From Micractinium sp. NFX-FRZ (Eukaryota; Chlorophyta; Trebouxiophyceae; Chlorellales; Chlorellaceae): DNA of 33,318 nucleotides. Shown here in pieces: positions 9,724-24,700 of this stretch. A program made the position numbers and the translations under genes. The stretch covers positions 1 through 33,318 of the forward strand of contig JAPTJF010000582.1 of NCBI GenBank assembly GCA_029339195.1. Reading direction: 5' to 3'. Every line of letters starts with the position of its first letter. Within the stretch, counting starts at the first letter, position 1. Below the pieces are notes generated by a model that did no database searches, had not been told where the DNA came from, and worked only from the letters and a program-made list of their open reading frames with translations.

Positions 9724-10578
9724 GGCGCCAGCGGCTGCAGCGCAGGCAACCCCACGCCCCACCGGCTGTCACGGCCGCGAGCGGCCAACCGCCGCGAGTG
9801 GCTGGTAGGCTGGTACCAGCGTTGGTGCTCTTTCACGTGCACTGCTGGCGCTGAAGAGTCACGTGAGTTCCTGGGGGATCAGCCCTGCAGTGCAGCAAGG
9901 CGGGGTCAGCCGTTGGCGGGTCTGCCGCCCACCTGCCGCCACCCGCCGCCGCCGCTACTGCCAGTCGCCTGCCACTCGTCGCCTGCGCGCCCAAGCTCAC
10001 ACACACTTCAAACACATTATCCTGGACCGTTTTGATAACCGTGCAGCGCTGCTGGCGGCGAAGAGACGCGACACCGAGGCTCACAAATAAAAAGTGTAGG
10101 TGATCACGAGGCCTGCGCGTCTCGCTTCACACCTGATGCAATCGAGCTTCGTGAAACTCAGATGTGCTTCGCGCTCCTGCGATGGTGGCGCGCCAGCTGC
10201 CAACGCGGCCCGTTCGTCAAACCCGAGGCCCCCGATGTCCTGGACAGATGGGTTGCAGTCACGGGTGGCCCACAAATGTTGAGAACGCGAAAGGTCCTCT
10301 GCGTCAAAGCTGAGGTACACTGGCGGGCTTGTACCGCCGCCGCCGCTGCCGCCAGCCTTAGCAATGGGCTGGCGCGTCCTGTCCCCAAGCGTGAAAAACA
10401 CTCAGGGTTTCCGTGAACTGCTCATATAGCTCTGGGGACATGCACAGTGGCCCCTCGCCATGCCGTAGTGCACCATCGGCTGTCTCGACCTGGCGTGCAC
10501 GGTCACCCGTCATCCCCAACAGTCTGCCTCACCCCACTCTCGCAGGCAGGTCTGCAGTCCTATGGCGCATGCCGTGGG
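9724..10578. other. Intergenic region: LpxK promoter side and end of DPM1 transcript
   Basis: No gene is supported. The part next to 9723 must hold the LpxK promoter and 5' UTR; I see no TATA box or known element. A minus-strand open frame of 106 codons (10401-10081) has no recognisable motif and no family resemblance. Confidence 0.5.
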
Positions 10579-10583
10579 TTACA
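10579..10583 (-). terminator. TGTAA poly(A) signal, DPM1
   Basis: TTACA on the plus strand, i.e. TGTAA on the minus strand, about 205 nt after the DPM1 stop at 10787. Spacing is ordinary for an algal 3' UTR. Confidence 0.5.
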
Positions 10584-10786
10584 CCCTCGCGGATGCTTGC
10601 CTTAAAATCACGTGAGGTGGTCAGGTTGCAGCAGCATGCCGAGGTCGGCACGCACATTTGATTCCAAGCCTTGCCAGTGTTCAAGGGGAACCGCGCCAGA
10701 CGCCGCCAGCCGCCTTGACAGTGGAAAGGGAGCGGCTGGGCAGCACAGGCTGCTAGCTGACAAGTTCAACCGCTGGATGGTCAGTT

Positions 10787-14183
<3,397 letters not shown>

Positions 14184-17100
14184 ATGACCGTCCTGAAACA
14201 TGCGCAGAGGAGCGCGACGCTGTCGTTCAGCCAGAACGGCAATTTCCTTGTGGGGGGCTCAGTCGCTGGAGCCATCGATCTCTCCTTCACCAGCACTTCG
14301 CAGCTGGAGGTGCGCCGGGCGCGCGTGACACCGCCAGCAGGGGCGCACCCTGCACCGCGCCGCCGCCACCCGCTGCTGGGCGCCGCCACCTGTTTGTGTA
14401 CTGCCGCAGCCTTTTATCGCAGTGCCTGGCCCTGCCGAAGCCTTTTGTGGCAGTGCCTGGCCCCTGACCACCGTCTAACGCCTGGTATGTTGTGCCGCAG
14501 ATCTTTCGTGTTGACTTTGCTGACAGCAGCCAGGAGCTGAAGCTGGCGGGTGCTCCGGTGGCGGCACCCGAGCGCTTCAGCCGCGTGTGCTGGGGCCCGC
14601 CTGGCGGCGACTCCAAGACTTACCCGGTAGGTGGCTAGCAGGTGTCCTGTCTTTGTTCCATGTCTTCTTGCACCGGGAGGTGTCAGCGGTTGTGCGGGAA
14701 GGAGCATCGGGCAGCAACTGCGCACGCTGCAGACCGGATGGCGGAACGCAGGGTGGGAAAGGCACGAACAGGCACGTTCGCAGGCCATGTGTCCAGTGTC
14801 CGCCAGTGGCTGGGCAGCACCGTATGCTACGTCTGGGGCCCCTGCTGCTGCTGCTAGTCAATGTACTGCTTGCAGCAGTGGTGCCGCCATCTCCTTCTTC
14901 CAGTGCTGCACCGCGTCTCCTCCGGCCCCTTCTCACCTCGCCTGCCCAACTCTGTTATCGCGCCTGGTGCAGTACGGCCTGATTGCGGGCGGCCTGGCCG
15001 ATGGCTCTGTCTGCGTGTGGAACCCTGCTCGCATCATCGGGCAGAAGGCGGAGGCCACGCCGGCGTCGCCCGCCGGCGGGCGGGGCCAGCTGCTGGCACG
15101 GCTGCAGAAGCACCAGGGGCCGGTCAAGGGGCTGGAGTTCAACTCCTTCAGGCGCGATCATTGTGGTGGCATGTTGGTTGTCAAGTTGTGGTAGGGAAGA
15201 AGTCACACGCTCGTGGGCAGTGATGCTGGTAAATGCAGGCGCACCAGGGGCCGGTGTGGGCGCTGCAGTTCAGGCGCGTTTGGGGCAAAGGCGCAAAATA
15301 GTTGCGGGTGTGTGTCACGAACGAGGGGCTGGGCGAGTGCACCAAGAGGGTGTTGCATCTGTGGCGGTGCATCCGTTGGTGCATCTTCCATCACTGCTCG
15401 CCGGACCTCTGCACTTGCTGCCCTCCTGCGCAGCGCCCCAACCTGCTCACCAGCTGCAGATGCTTACCTTGCCCCTGCTGCCTGCCTGTCCCCCGCCTGC
15501 AGCCCCAACCTGCTGGCCAGCGGCGGCGCCGACGGCGAGCTGTGCATCTGGGGTCTGGAGAACCCGCTGCAGCCCAGCCTGTACCCCGCCATGAAGGGCA
15601 GCGCGGGCGGGGCGGGGGCGCAGCCGGAGATCACTCACCTGTCTTGGAACCGAAAGGTGCAACATATCCTGGGCACGTGCACCGCCGCGGGCACAGGTGG
15701 GCGGGTGCTCTCGTTTCCGGTACAGTGGGCAGCAGAAAGGGGAGGTGGGAGGGTGCGCGTGGTGGCAGGTTTGTGACTGTTAGTCTGTGAAAGTCGGTCA
15801 TATGCCGTGAGGAATGGCAGGGGCAGCACATCCTGGGGACGTGCACCGCCGCGGGCACAGGTGGGAGGGCACTGTTGTGTGCGGCCGATGTGTGGAATCG
15901 GTGGGTGACGTGATTGGTCAGGCGGTGGGTATGGTGGGCGCAGCAGCAGCAGCAGCAGGCAGCAGCAGGCAGCAGCAGCAGCAGCAGGCAGCAGCAGCAG
16001 CAGCAGCAGCTACCTGTGGGTCATGGCAGTGGCTGCACGGTGAGTGCTGTGCATCGTGCTGCGCTGCCCATGCGCTGCCACTCACGTCTGCCTGCTGCTC
16101 AATTAGTAAGAACTTGTTGCGCACCTGCATGTGTGCCTGCTGAATTTACACACACTCATTTTTGCCCCCGCAGTGGTGGTGTGGGACCTGAAGAAGCAGC
16201 GGCCCGTGATCTCCTTCAAGGACCCCTCCGGGTGGGTGGCTGGGTGGGTTGGCTAGCTAAGAAGCTGGCTATGTGCATCGGTGGGAGCCCCGCAGGGCTC
16301 CTTAGGCGGCCAGGTTTGCTGGTGGGCGCCGGCGGTGGGACAGAGCCTGCCGGCAGCCAGTCACAGCAGCATGTGCTGTGCCGCTCCACCCGCCCCCCCT
16401 TCCTCGCGTGATCATGCCCCCACCCGCGGCCCGCCCGCCCTGCAGGCGCAAGCGCTGCTCCGCGCTGCAGTGGAACCCAGAGGTGGCCACTCAGCTGATG
16501 GTGGCGTCGGACGATGACATGGCGCCCTCCCTGCAGGTGCGCTGCGCACGCTGCGCAGCTGGGACGGTCCTGGCTGTTGTTCTGGGTGGTTGGGGTGGTG
16601 GCTGGTGGTGGCTGGGTTAAGAGGGTGACATGGCACTTTCCCTGCAGGCGCAGTTTCTGTTTTTGGTCATGCAGCCGTCGTCTGTATACGCAGCAGCGGT
16701 TGCACGTCCTGGTCGACCAAACTGCGTCAGCTGGCCGCCGCCTTGACGGCACGGCAGGCAGTTTGTGCCTCTTTGTCTGGCGCCAGATGTGCGCGCTCCT
16801 CAACGCGAGCGTGGCCTGCAGTCCCCAAAACCCTCTCAATCCCCTGCCACTCTCGGTCCACCGTGGCTCGGCCTCCTGGCCCTGCCCTGCCCCTTCCCTC
16901 CCCACTCTTTGACTCTCCCTCTCGCAGCTGTGGGACCTGCGCAACAGCGTGTCCCATCACTGTGCCTTATCTCCCTGACCCTGCTTTGTTCTCCCCCCCC
17001 GCCCCACACACACACTGGTTCCTGCTGCCTGCAGCTGTGGGACCTGCGCAACAGCGTGTCCCCGGTGCGCGAGTTCCACGGGCACGCCAAGGGCGTGCTG

Positions 17101-20100
17101 GGCATGTCGTGGTGCCCCCAGGACTCCTCCTTCCTCCTGTCATCCGGCAAGGACAACCGCACCATCTGCTGGGACGTCAACGCCGGTGGGTGGCCGCTGC
17201 AGCAGCATGCATGGGTGCATGGTGGTGAAGGATGGTGCTGAGTGCGTGATGCAGTGCATAGGTACAAGGTGTCTGCCTTCGCCCGCGGTCGAGGTGGGGT
17301 AGGGTGTGAAGCAGGCTTCCCTTCCTCTGGGGCATTAAATGCGGCTTGCTGTTATGCATCTCGCATGTGCTTGTATACTTCAATGTACGTGCTCCTATGG
17401 CAGCAAGGCCAGTGGTGTTTGACCCCAGCGCGCCCCCCCGCCCCTGTACCGCCCCTGTACCGCCCCTGCAGGCGAGGTGTACTGCGAGCTGCCGCCGGCG
17501 TCCAACTGGAACTTTGATGTGCAGGCAAGAGCAGGCTGGTGCAAATGAGGTTGCACGGAGGCTGGGGGGTGGCCGAATGTTGTGGGGTCCCCTGGCAGGC
17601 CGACAGATGGCCAGGTAGTGCCCTGCTGGCGCCCTGCTGGCGCCCAGCGGGCTGAAGGGCCGCTGCCCCTGCATGCATGCCGTTGCGCGATGCCAAGAGC
17701 CCATTGCCCCATACCTCTTGCGGCCCACCCTGCCTTACAATTTGCCCCGCTCGGTTGCACCCCACATTTGCAGTGGGCTCCCGGCCAGCTGGCAGGCGTG
17801 TTTGCCACCGCCACGTTTGAGGGCCAGGTGGCGCTCTCCTCCCTGGCAGCCTGCACCTCGGGGGCGGCAGAGTCGGAAGGCTTCTCCATTGGCCAGGGTG
17901 GGTGCCATTTGACAGCTCTCTGCTGTGCTGTGCCTGCTGCGGTATGCTGCTCCCGTGCTGGTATGCTGCTGAGGCGCACCTGTAGCGGCACGGTGTAGCT
18001 TGATAGCCGGGGCAGCACACGTAACAGTGCTGCGGTGCAGTTTGGGCAATCTTCCTCGCCTCGCCAAGCACCTTCCAACTCCCCATCCATTTACTTTGCC
18101 TGCAGCCGTGCCCATGGCCGCCAAGGTCAAGGCCCCCGCCTGGCTCCGGCGCCCCTGCAGCGCAACCTTTGGCTTTGGCGGAAAGCTGGCGCACGTGAGT
18201 TATAGGGTGTGTGGCTGTAGGGCCGCACAGTGCAGTGCTGTGCTGTGCTGTGCTGTGCCGTGGCCATTCTGTTGCTTTGGCGGCAAACTGGCGTGTGCGA
18301 GTTTCTGGGGTTCAGATGTAGGGTTGCACTGTGCTATGCTGTGCTGCGACTGCACCTGTGTTGCTTTGGCGGCAAACTGGCGTGTGCGAGTGGCTGGACA
18401 TTGGTTGAGCATTGACATCCACCCTGGTCCCCTGCCCACCTCTGCCATAAAGCACGAGATCTCCAAACGTGTTGTTGGTTTGAGTTTATTTCCTGACAAT
18501 GACCTCCCGCCACAGGTCGTCAACACCAAGAGGCAGCTGGCAACAGGGGAGACCGCCACCACCGGCAGCGTCACCATCAGCCAGGCAAGCCGCAGGCAGT
18601 GTTGTTGGGGCAGTTGCAGGGGCACACCAGGAGAAGGGCTCCTCCCCTGCCGCGCTTGCCGCTCTGTAGTATGCCCCCGTGCCTGCCAGAAGCCAGTCGA
18701 TGTGCATTTGTGAACTCGCAGCCCCGCTCCGCTGGTGCTGACAAAGCCGGAGCACATAAGCAGAGCGAAGCCTGTGCGCAAACACCCGTGCCCATGTACT
18801 TATAAACACCCGTGCCCAAACTATGGTTACCTGCACCCCGCTCTCCCCTGCAGGTGCTGACGGAGCCAGACCTGGTCAAGCAGAGCGAAGCCGCTTAAGC
18901 AAGCACCAGCACCATTTAACAGGATCTTGATCAATGAAACCGTGGCATGCACCCCTGCAGGTGCTGACGGAGCCGGAGCTGGTCAAGCAGAGCGAGGCGT
19001 TTGAGCAGGCGATCCGCGGCGGCGACCGCGACGCGCTCAGCGCCTTCTGTGCATCCCGCGAGCAGCAGGTGGGGTGAGGGCTCGGGTCCGGGGTGGGCAA
19101 GCCACAGCGCGTGCCCTATCATGGCTGCATGGTGACGTGGGCACTGCTGGGTGCGTCAGTCTCATGCGAGATGTGCCTGTGCCTTGCAGACAACAGCAGG
19201 CCTGGGGTGGTGCTCGCAACTGTGGGGTGCTGCACGCAGCCGGCTGCGACTCCTGCTGTTCATACCACCACTCCCCCTTTGAGCGCCCCCGCTCTCCTCT
19301 GTGCCACCCCCTGCAGCTTCGGGACTGTTCATACCACCATCCCACCCACCCACCCACCTACCCCAACCCGCCCACCCCACCCTCTGAACGCATCCTCTGT
19401 CCACCCCCTGCAGCTGGAGGGCAGCGATGAGGCGGAGACGTGGGCCTTCCTGCAGACCCACTTTGCCCAGGACGGGCGCAAGTTCCTCCTGGACCGCCTG
19501 GGCTTTGGGCAGTACCTGCCAGCTGGCACGGAGACCTCCGCTACAGAGGGAGCCTCCGGAGAAGCTGGCGCGGATGAGGTGGCCGCTGCTGCTGCTGCCC
19601 TGGCAGCGGCGGGTGACGAGGCGGCCGCTGCGGCGGCTGGGCAGCAGCTGCACCAGCTGAGCCTGGAGCAGCAGGCGGCGGCGGCAGCTGCCGAGCAGCT
19701 GCTGGCCGATGACGGCGCCGAGTTCTTCGAGCAGCACAGCCCCGGAGGTGGGTGCTGGGTGCTGAATGCGTGTGGATGACCTAAGAGTGCCCCTTGTTGT
19801 AGGAGGGTTCTGGGTGCTGCGCATGCTGAGCAGCACAGCCCCGCAGGTGGGTGCTGCCTCCCCTGGCGCCCCCCCTGCTGCTGCATTTTGTCTCACCTCC
19901 TTGCTTCATCGCACACCGTGCCACCTTGTTTGAAGACTTCACCACCCACGCCCCTGTGCCTCCCTCCCCATCACCACCCCTTGCATTGCACCCGCCCCCT
20001 GCAGACGGCACAGCGTTCTTCGACAACCTCGCCGCCACGCCCCCCCGCACGACCCCGCTGTCGCCCGGCACCCGGCGCGCCTCGGGTGAGCCCTCCCCCA

Positions 20101-21706
20101 CTGCCTGCCGCTTCTGTCACTGCTCGCAAACGCGCATGCACAATACACTGGAGGGCCCTACACTAGCGCCTCCTCCTCCCGTCAACCTCCCGTCCCATTC
20201 CGTCTCTCGTGCATTTCTTCGCCCCGCCACACTGGCTAGCATGTTTCCATCAGCCGTGCCCTCATCTGGTCGTTTCTTGTCATTTCAGCCCTCCACAGCC
20301 CGCTGAAGCCCCTCACCTGCTTCCTCTGCCCCCCACCTTCCTCCCGCCAATGCCGCAGCCCCGCCCAGCCCGCGTGAGGCTCCCATCATCGACGGCCCCC
20401 CCGGGGAGCGGGAGGCCGATATCCAGAAGCTGCTGTTTGTGGGCAACTACGCCGATGCGGTGGACGCCTGCCTGGAGGTGCGGTCACACGCATGTAGTGC
20501 CACCTGTGCAAGGGAGAAGGGGGGTCGGTTTGTGGGCAAATATGCCGACGCGGTGGACGCATGCCTGGAGGTACGCTCACGCATGTAGTGCCACGTGTGC
20601 CAGGGAGAAGGGGGGTCGGTTTGTGGGCAACTACGCCGACGCGGTGGACGCCTGCCTGGAGGTGCGGTCACGCACAAGCAGCAGCTGCCTTGCACATATG
20701 CACACGTGCCACACATGTGCCAGGGAGAAGAGTGCGTCGGTGCTGAGCGGAGTCGTGGCTGCTTGTGGGGGGAGGAGTATTGTGTGGTGATTGCGGCAGG
20801 GCAGTGGCGTGCCTACGTGGGCACAGATGCCTGCCTGCCCGGGGGTGTGGCGCACGGCGCTGCTGCTGCCAGCCTGCATGCAGCGAGCCACAGCCGGATG
20901 TGTTGAACAGCATCCTGTCCCTGCAGACCGTGCCGCTGCACCTACACTACACACGCCCAACACCCCCGCTCCCGCTCCTTTCCCCCGCAGGCCAACCGCC
21001 ACGCGGATGCTCTGGTTGTTGCCTCTGTTGTTGGCGGCGAGCTGTGGGACAAAGCGCGGCAGGCCTACATGACCGCCCACCCCCGCCCCTTCATGCGCAT
21101 GCTGCACGCCGTGCTCAGCGGCGACTGGGCGGGTGCGTGCGCGCGTGTGGCAGCAGGCGCATGCGCAGGGGTCTGCAGCGTGTCTTGCGTGCTTGCATCG
21201 GGCATGGCGGTGTCTTTACATTTGGCACACATTTGCTGGAGCAACGCAGTGTTGGCTTGAAGCCGGAGCACGGTGTGCGCCTGTCCGTGTCCCTGGACTT
21301 GCCAGGAAACCACCTCAACAACCCCAAGCATAAAGCAAACAGCATCAATTCGACGCTTTGCCCCCCTGCAGCCTTCATCGCGGCGCGACACCCCACCGCC
21401 TGGCGTGAAACCATGGCCACCATCCTCACCTCGGCGCCTTACGACCAGTTTGAGCCGCTGCTCGCCACCCTGGCGGCGCGCCTGGCCACGGCAGGTGTGT
21501 GTCGTGCTGTTCTGTTGTCGTTTGGTTTAGGGGGGTGACCTGAGCCGTGATTTGGTGCCCCTGGCAGCGCGCCCCGCCACGGCAGGTGTGCTTCAGGTGT
21601 CTTCTTTTTGCTGGATTTGGTCCAAAGGGAGTGTCTTGGGAGCTTGAGCCACTGCTCACCTCCCTGGTTGCAGGCCTCGCCACGGCATGCGTGTGTGTGG
21701 GTGTGG

Positions 21707-21742
<36 letters not shown>

Positions 21743-24700
21743 CCTTTTGAACAAAAAGGAAAAAAACACAGGTCACTTGTTGGTTACCTGTGCCTCACGT
21801 GCGGCCCGCAGCCCTGGCAGTGCCCCTCTGCGCGGCTGCTTCACATCTGCACTTGCACTTGCACTTGCCAACCTGAACCAAGTCTTCCCATAAACCACTT
21901 CTTGAGCCTTGCCCCGTTGCTTGACCGTTGCCTCACCCACCCACCTGCCTCCCGCCCTCATCCACCCGCCCCGTGCGCAGGCATGGCGCACGCCGCCACG
22001 CTGTGCTACATCTGCGCCGGCGACGTGGATGCTGCCGTGCGGCAGTGGGGCAAGGCGGCAGTCAAGGATGGGCAGCCGCCCAGCGTGGATGCGCTGGAGG
22101 TGGGTCGAGGGGAAGAGATTGGGTGGCTTGGTTGCTGGCTGGCTGGCTGATTAGGACGTAGATGGGCCGGTGCAGTGCCTGCATGTGGGCTGCAATCGCA
22201 CGCCAAGCAGTTGCACCTCCCCCATTGCCTCCAATGCCTTTTTCAATTCTCCACCCCACCCACGCCCTGCAGTCCCTCATGGAGAAGGCAGTGGTGCTGG
22301 GCATCGGAGTGAACAAGCAGAGCGCATCCGAGGCGCTGTCGGGTGCGCACCCCCCGCTGCCCGCCCCAGCCAGGCTGCCTGGCACTCCCTGCCCTGCGCG
22401 CTCTCGCCTGCCTGCCGCCGTGTTGCCCTGCACCTTGCAAGCGTTTGCTGTGCCTGGCAACTGCCCATGCCCACTCTGCGCATTCATGCGTGTCCCTCTC
22501 GGAAATCACGTGTGCAGACCTGATTGTGCGCTACGCCGAGCTGCTGGCCTCCAACGGGCGGCTGGGCATCGCGCTGGAGTACCTGGCCATGATCCCCGGT
22601 GGGTGCGGTACCGTGTGCAGTACCATGAGCACAGTACCATGAGGCATGAGGTGTACCTACGACTACAAGGCGGCTGGGGCTTGCACTTGTGTACTTGGGT
22701 CGCTGACCTTTCGGCTCGTCCGTGTTTGCACCTCTCCTCTCGTTCACCCCTTTCCTCGACGATGTTACATGCCAACTCCAACTGTTACTTCTTGTGCTGT
22801 TACTTCTTGTGTGTTTGCAGGCGAGCCCAGCCAGGGTGTGGCCATGCTCAAGGACCGCATCTACCGCAGCGCCGCTGGCTCGGCGCAGCTGCCCGAGGGC
22901 GTGGCGCCGCCGCCCTTCCCCTTTGCCGCGGGTGAGCCTCCAATGTCGCATGGGCTGGTGGGAAGGTCGCATGGGCTGGTGGGAATCGGCAGCGGGCCCT
23001 GGGGAGGCGGTGGTGTGCATGTGCAGCGGCTTCCCTGGGGCAGGGGCAGGCGCGCTGAAACAGTTGTGTGACAGAGCAATGCCTCATCCCAGCACAAGCA
23101 TCTGCCCCGCCCGGTGGTGCAGAGGATGTGAGCGGCAGTGCGTACCAGCAGCAGACGGCGGTGGCGCCTGCCTATGGGCAGCAGGCACAGCAGGCGCAGC
23201 AGGGCGGCTATGGCAGCACCACCGGCGGCTACACCAGCGCCGCTGGCGGCTACGCCGGCTACGGCCAGCAGCAGCAGCAGCAGCAGCAGAATGGGTACGG
23301 CAGCAGCGCAGCGGGGGCATACGGTGGCGCCATGGCGCCGGTGCCGCCGCCGCAGCCCTCGCCGGCACAGCAGGCGGCCGCCTATCAGTCCTACGGCGGC
23401 GGGTACGTAGGGGCAGCTGCAATGCAGCAGGCGGCAGCCCCCGCGCCGCCGCAGGCCACCTACCAGCCCATGGGCCAGAGCGGGTATGGTGCCATGTCAC
23501 CCAGCCACGCTGCCGGCGGGGCGGCCGCCATGTCGGCGCCACCTCAGCAGCCTGCCATGTTCCAACCCGCAGCGGCCCCCCCGGCCGCCGCCGCACCCCC
23601 AATGGTCTACCAGCCCGCATCCGCGCAGCCCGCGGCGCAGACCTATGCACCCTCTGCCCCCCCACAGGCGTATGGGCAGCAGGCAGGCATGGGCGGGCCC
23701 CCCACCGGTGCGCCCCAGGTGTACCAGCCCGCCTCTGCCCCCGCCCCCACCGTCTACCAGCAGGCGCCTGCCGGCCCGGCAGCCGGCGGCATGTACCAGC
23801 CCGTGGCGCGCAGCGCAGGGCCCACCGGCAGCGGCCAGCTGGCCTCCCCCACCTTTGTGCCGCAGTCGGGCCCGCCGGGCGTCCTGCAGAGCCAGCCCGC
23901 CAGGAGTGAGTTGCTGGGGGGGCTGTGGGATGATGTTTGTTATTGCAACTATGTTACAGTGGCAAGGGGTGGTATTCCAGCAAGGTGAGGTGCCGGGCAG
24001 GCACAACTCATGTGGCAACGTCGTGCACGCCCGCCACGCCTCTCTTCACTATGCCGCGCTGCCCCCTGTCCCGCCCCGTCCCGCGCAGACGGCCCCACAC
24101 CCACTCCGATCACCGCGCCGCCTCCGCCGCCGCCCGGCCCGCCCGCCAACATCACGCTGGCCAACGCAGGCAAGCCTAACGGGGTAGCTGCAAAGGCTGG
24201 GAAGCCCTGCCTGAACAGGATATTGCATGCTGCCTGCCTGCCCGCCTGCCTGCCCGTCCGCCCGCATCATGCTCGCCAATGCGGGCAAGTCGTGTGTTTG
24301 TCTCGTGAGGGGCAGGGGGCACACTGCCGCTGACACAGCACACGGTGGGAGCCCTGCGTTGCGCGCCTGCCCTGCCTAAGCCTGCCATGCCCTCGCCTCC
24401 TGAGCTCCTCACCACCTGCCTGCTTGCTTGGCGGGGTCATGATGCGAGGTGTGGATTGGGAACCCAAGCAAGCCCCCACTCCCACTTCCGCCCAACCCGC
24501 TCCTGCGCCCTCACTTTACACCGCCCCGGCCCATGCGCCTGCAGACACATCGAGCGTGCCCGCTCACCTCCAGCCCGTGGTGGTCTCTCTGACCAACCTG
24601 TACAAGGTCCGTTTAATAATGCCACCTTGTTGCTTTACCGATCCTCAGCCCCCTGCTTTACTGACCAGCAGCTGCTTGCACCTTACACGAAGCATGCCTG

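Noticed and set aside
10081..10401. Minus-strand open frame of 106 codons between DPM1 and LpxK
   Set aside because: No domain, no recognisable homology, no splice or UTR context that makes it a gene; in DNA this GC-rich, open frames of this length arise by chance. It could be LpxK 5' leader sequence.
15941..16010. Poly-Gln coding tract in SEC31
   Set aside because: It lies between the exon 4 donor and the exon 5 acceptor; joining those two gives conserved WD40 sequence without it.
16922..17034. Extra WD40-start exon of SEC31 at 16928
   Set aside because: It has an acceptor and 30 bases identical to exon 7, but it then diverges and the full repeat is only encoded from 17035. Treated as a decayed copy.
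20436..20720. CRISPR-like repeat array
   Set aside because: Repeat-unit spacing is similar to a short array, but the units are copies of a SEC31 exon edge, there are no constant short repeats with unique spacers, and the context is a eukaryotic gene.
23084..23665. Arg/Ala-rich minus-strand open frame opposite SEC31 exon 22
   Set aside because: Antisense shadow of the Pro/Gln/Ala-rich coding exon; composition explains it.
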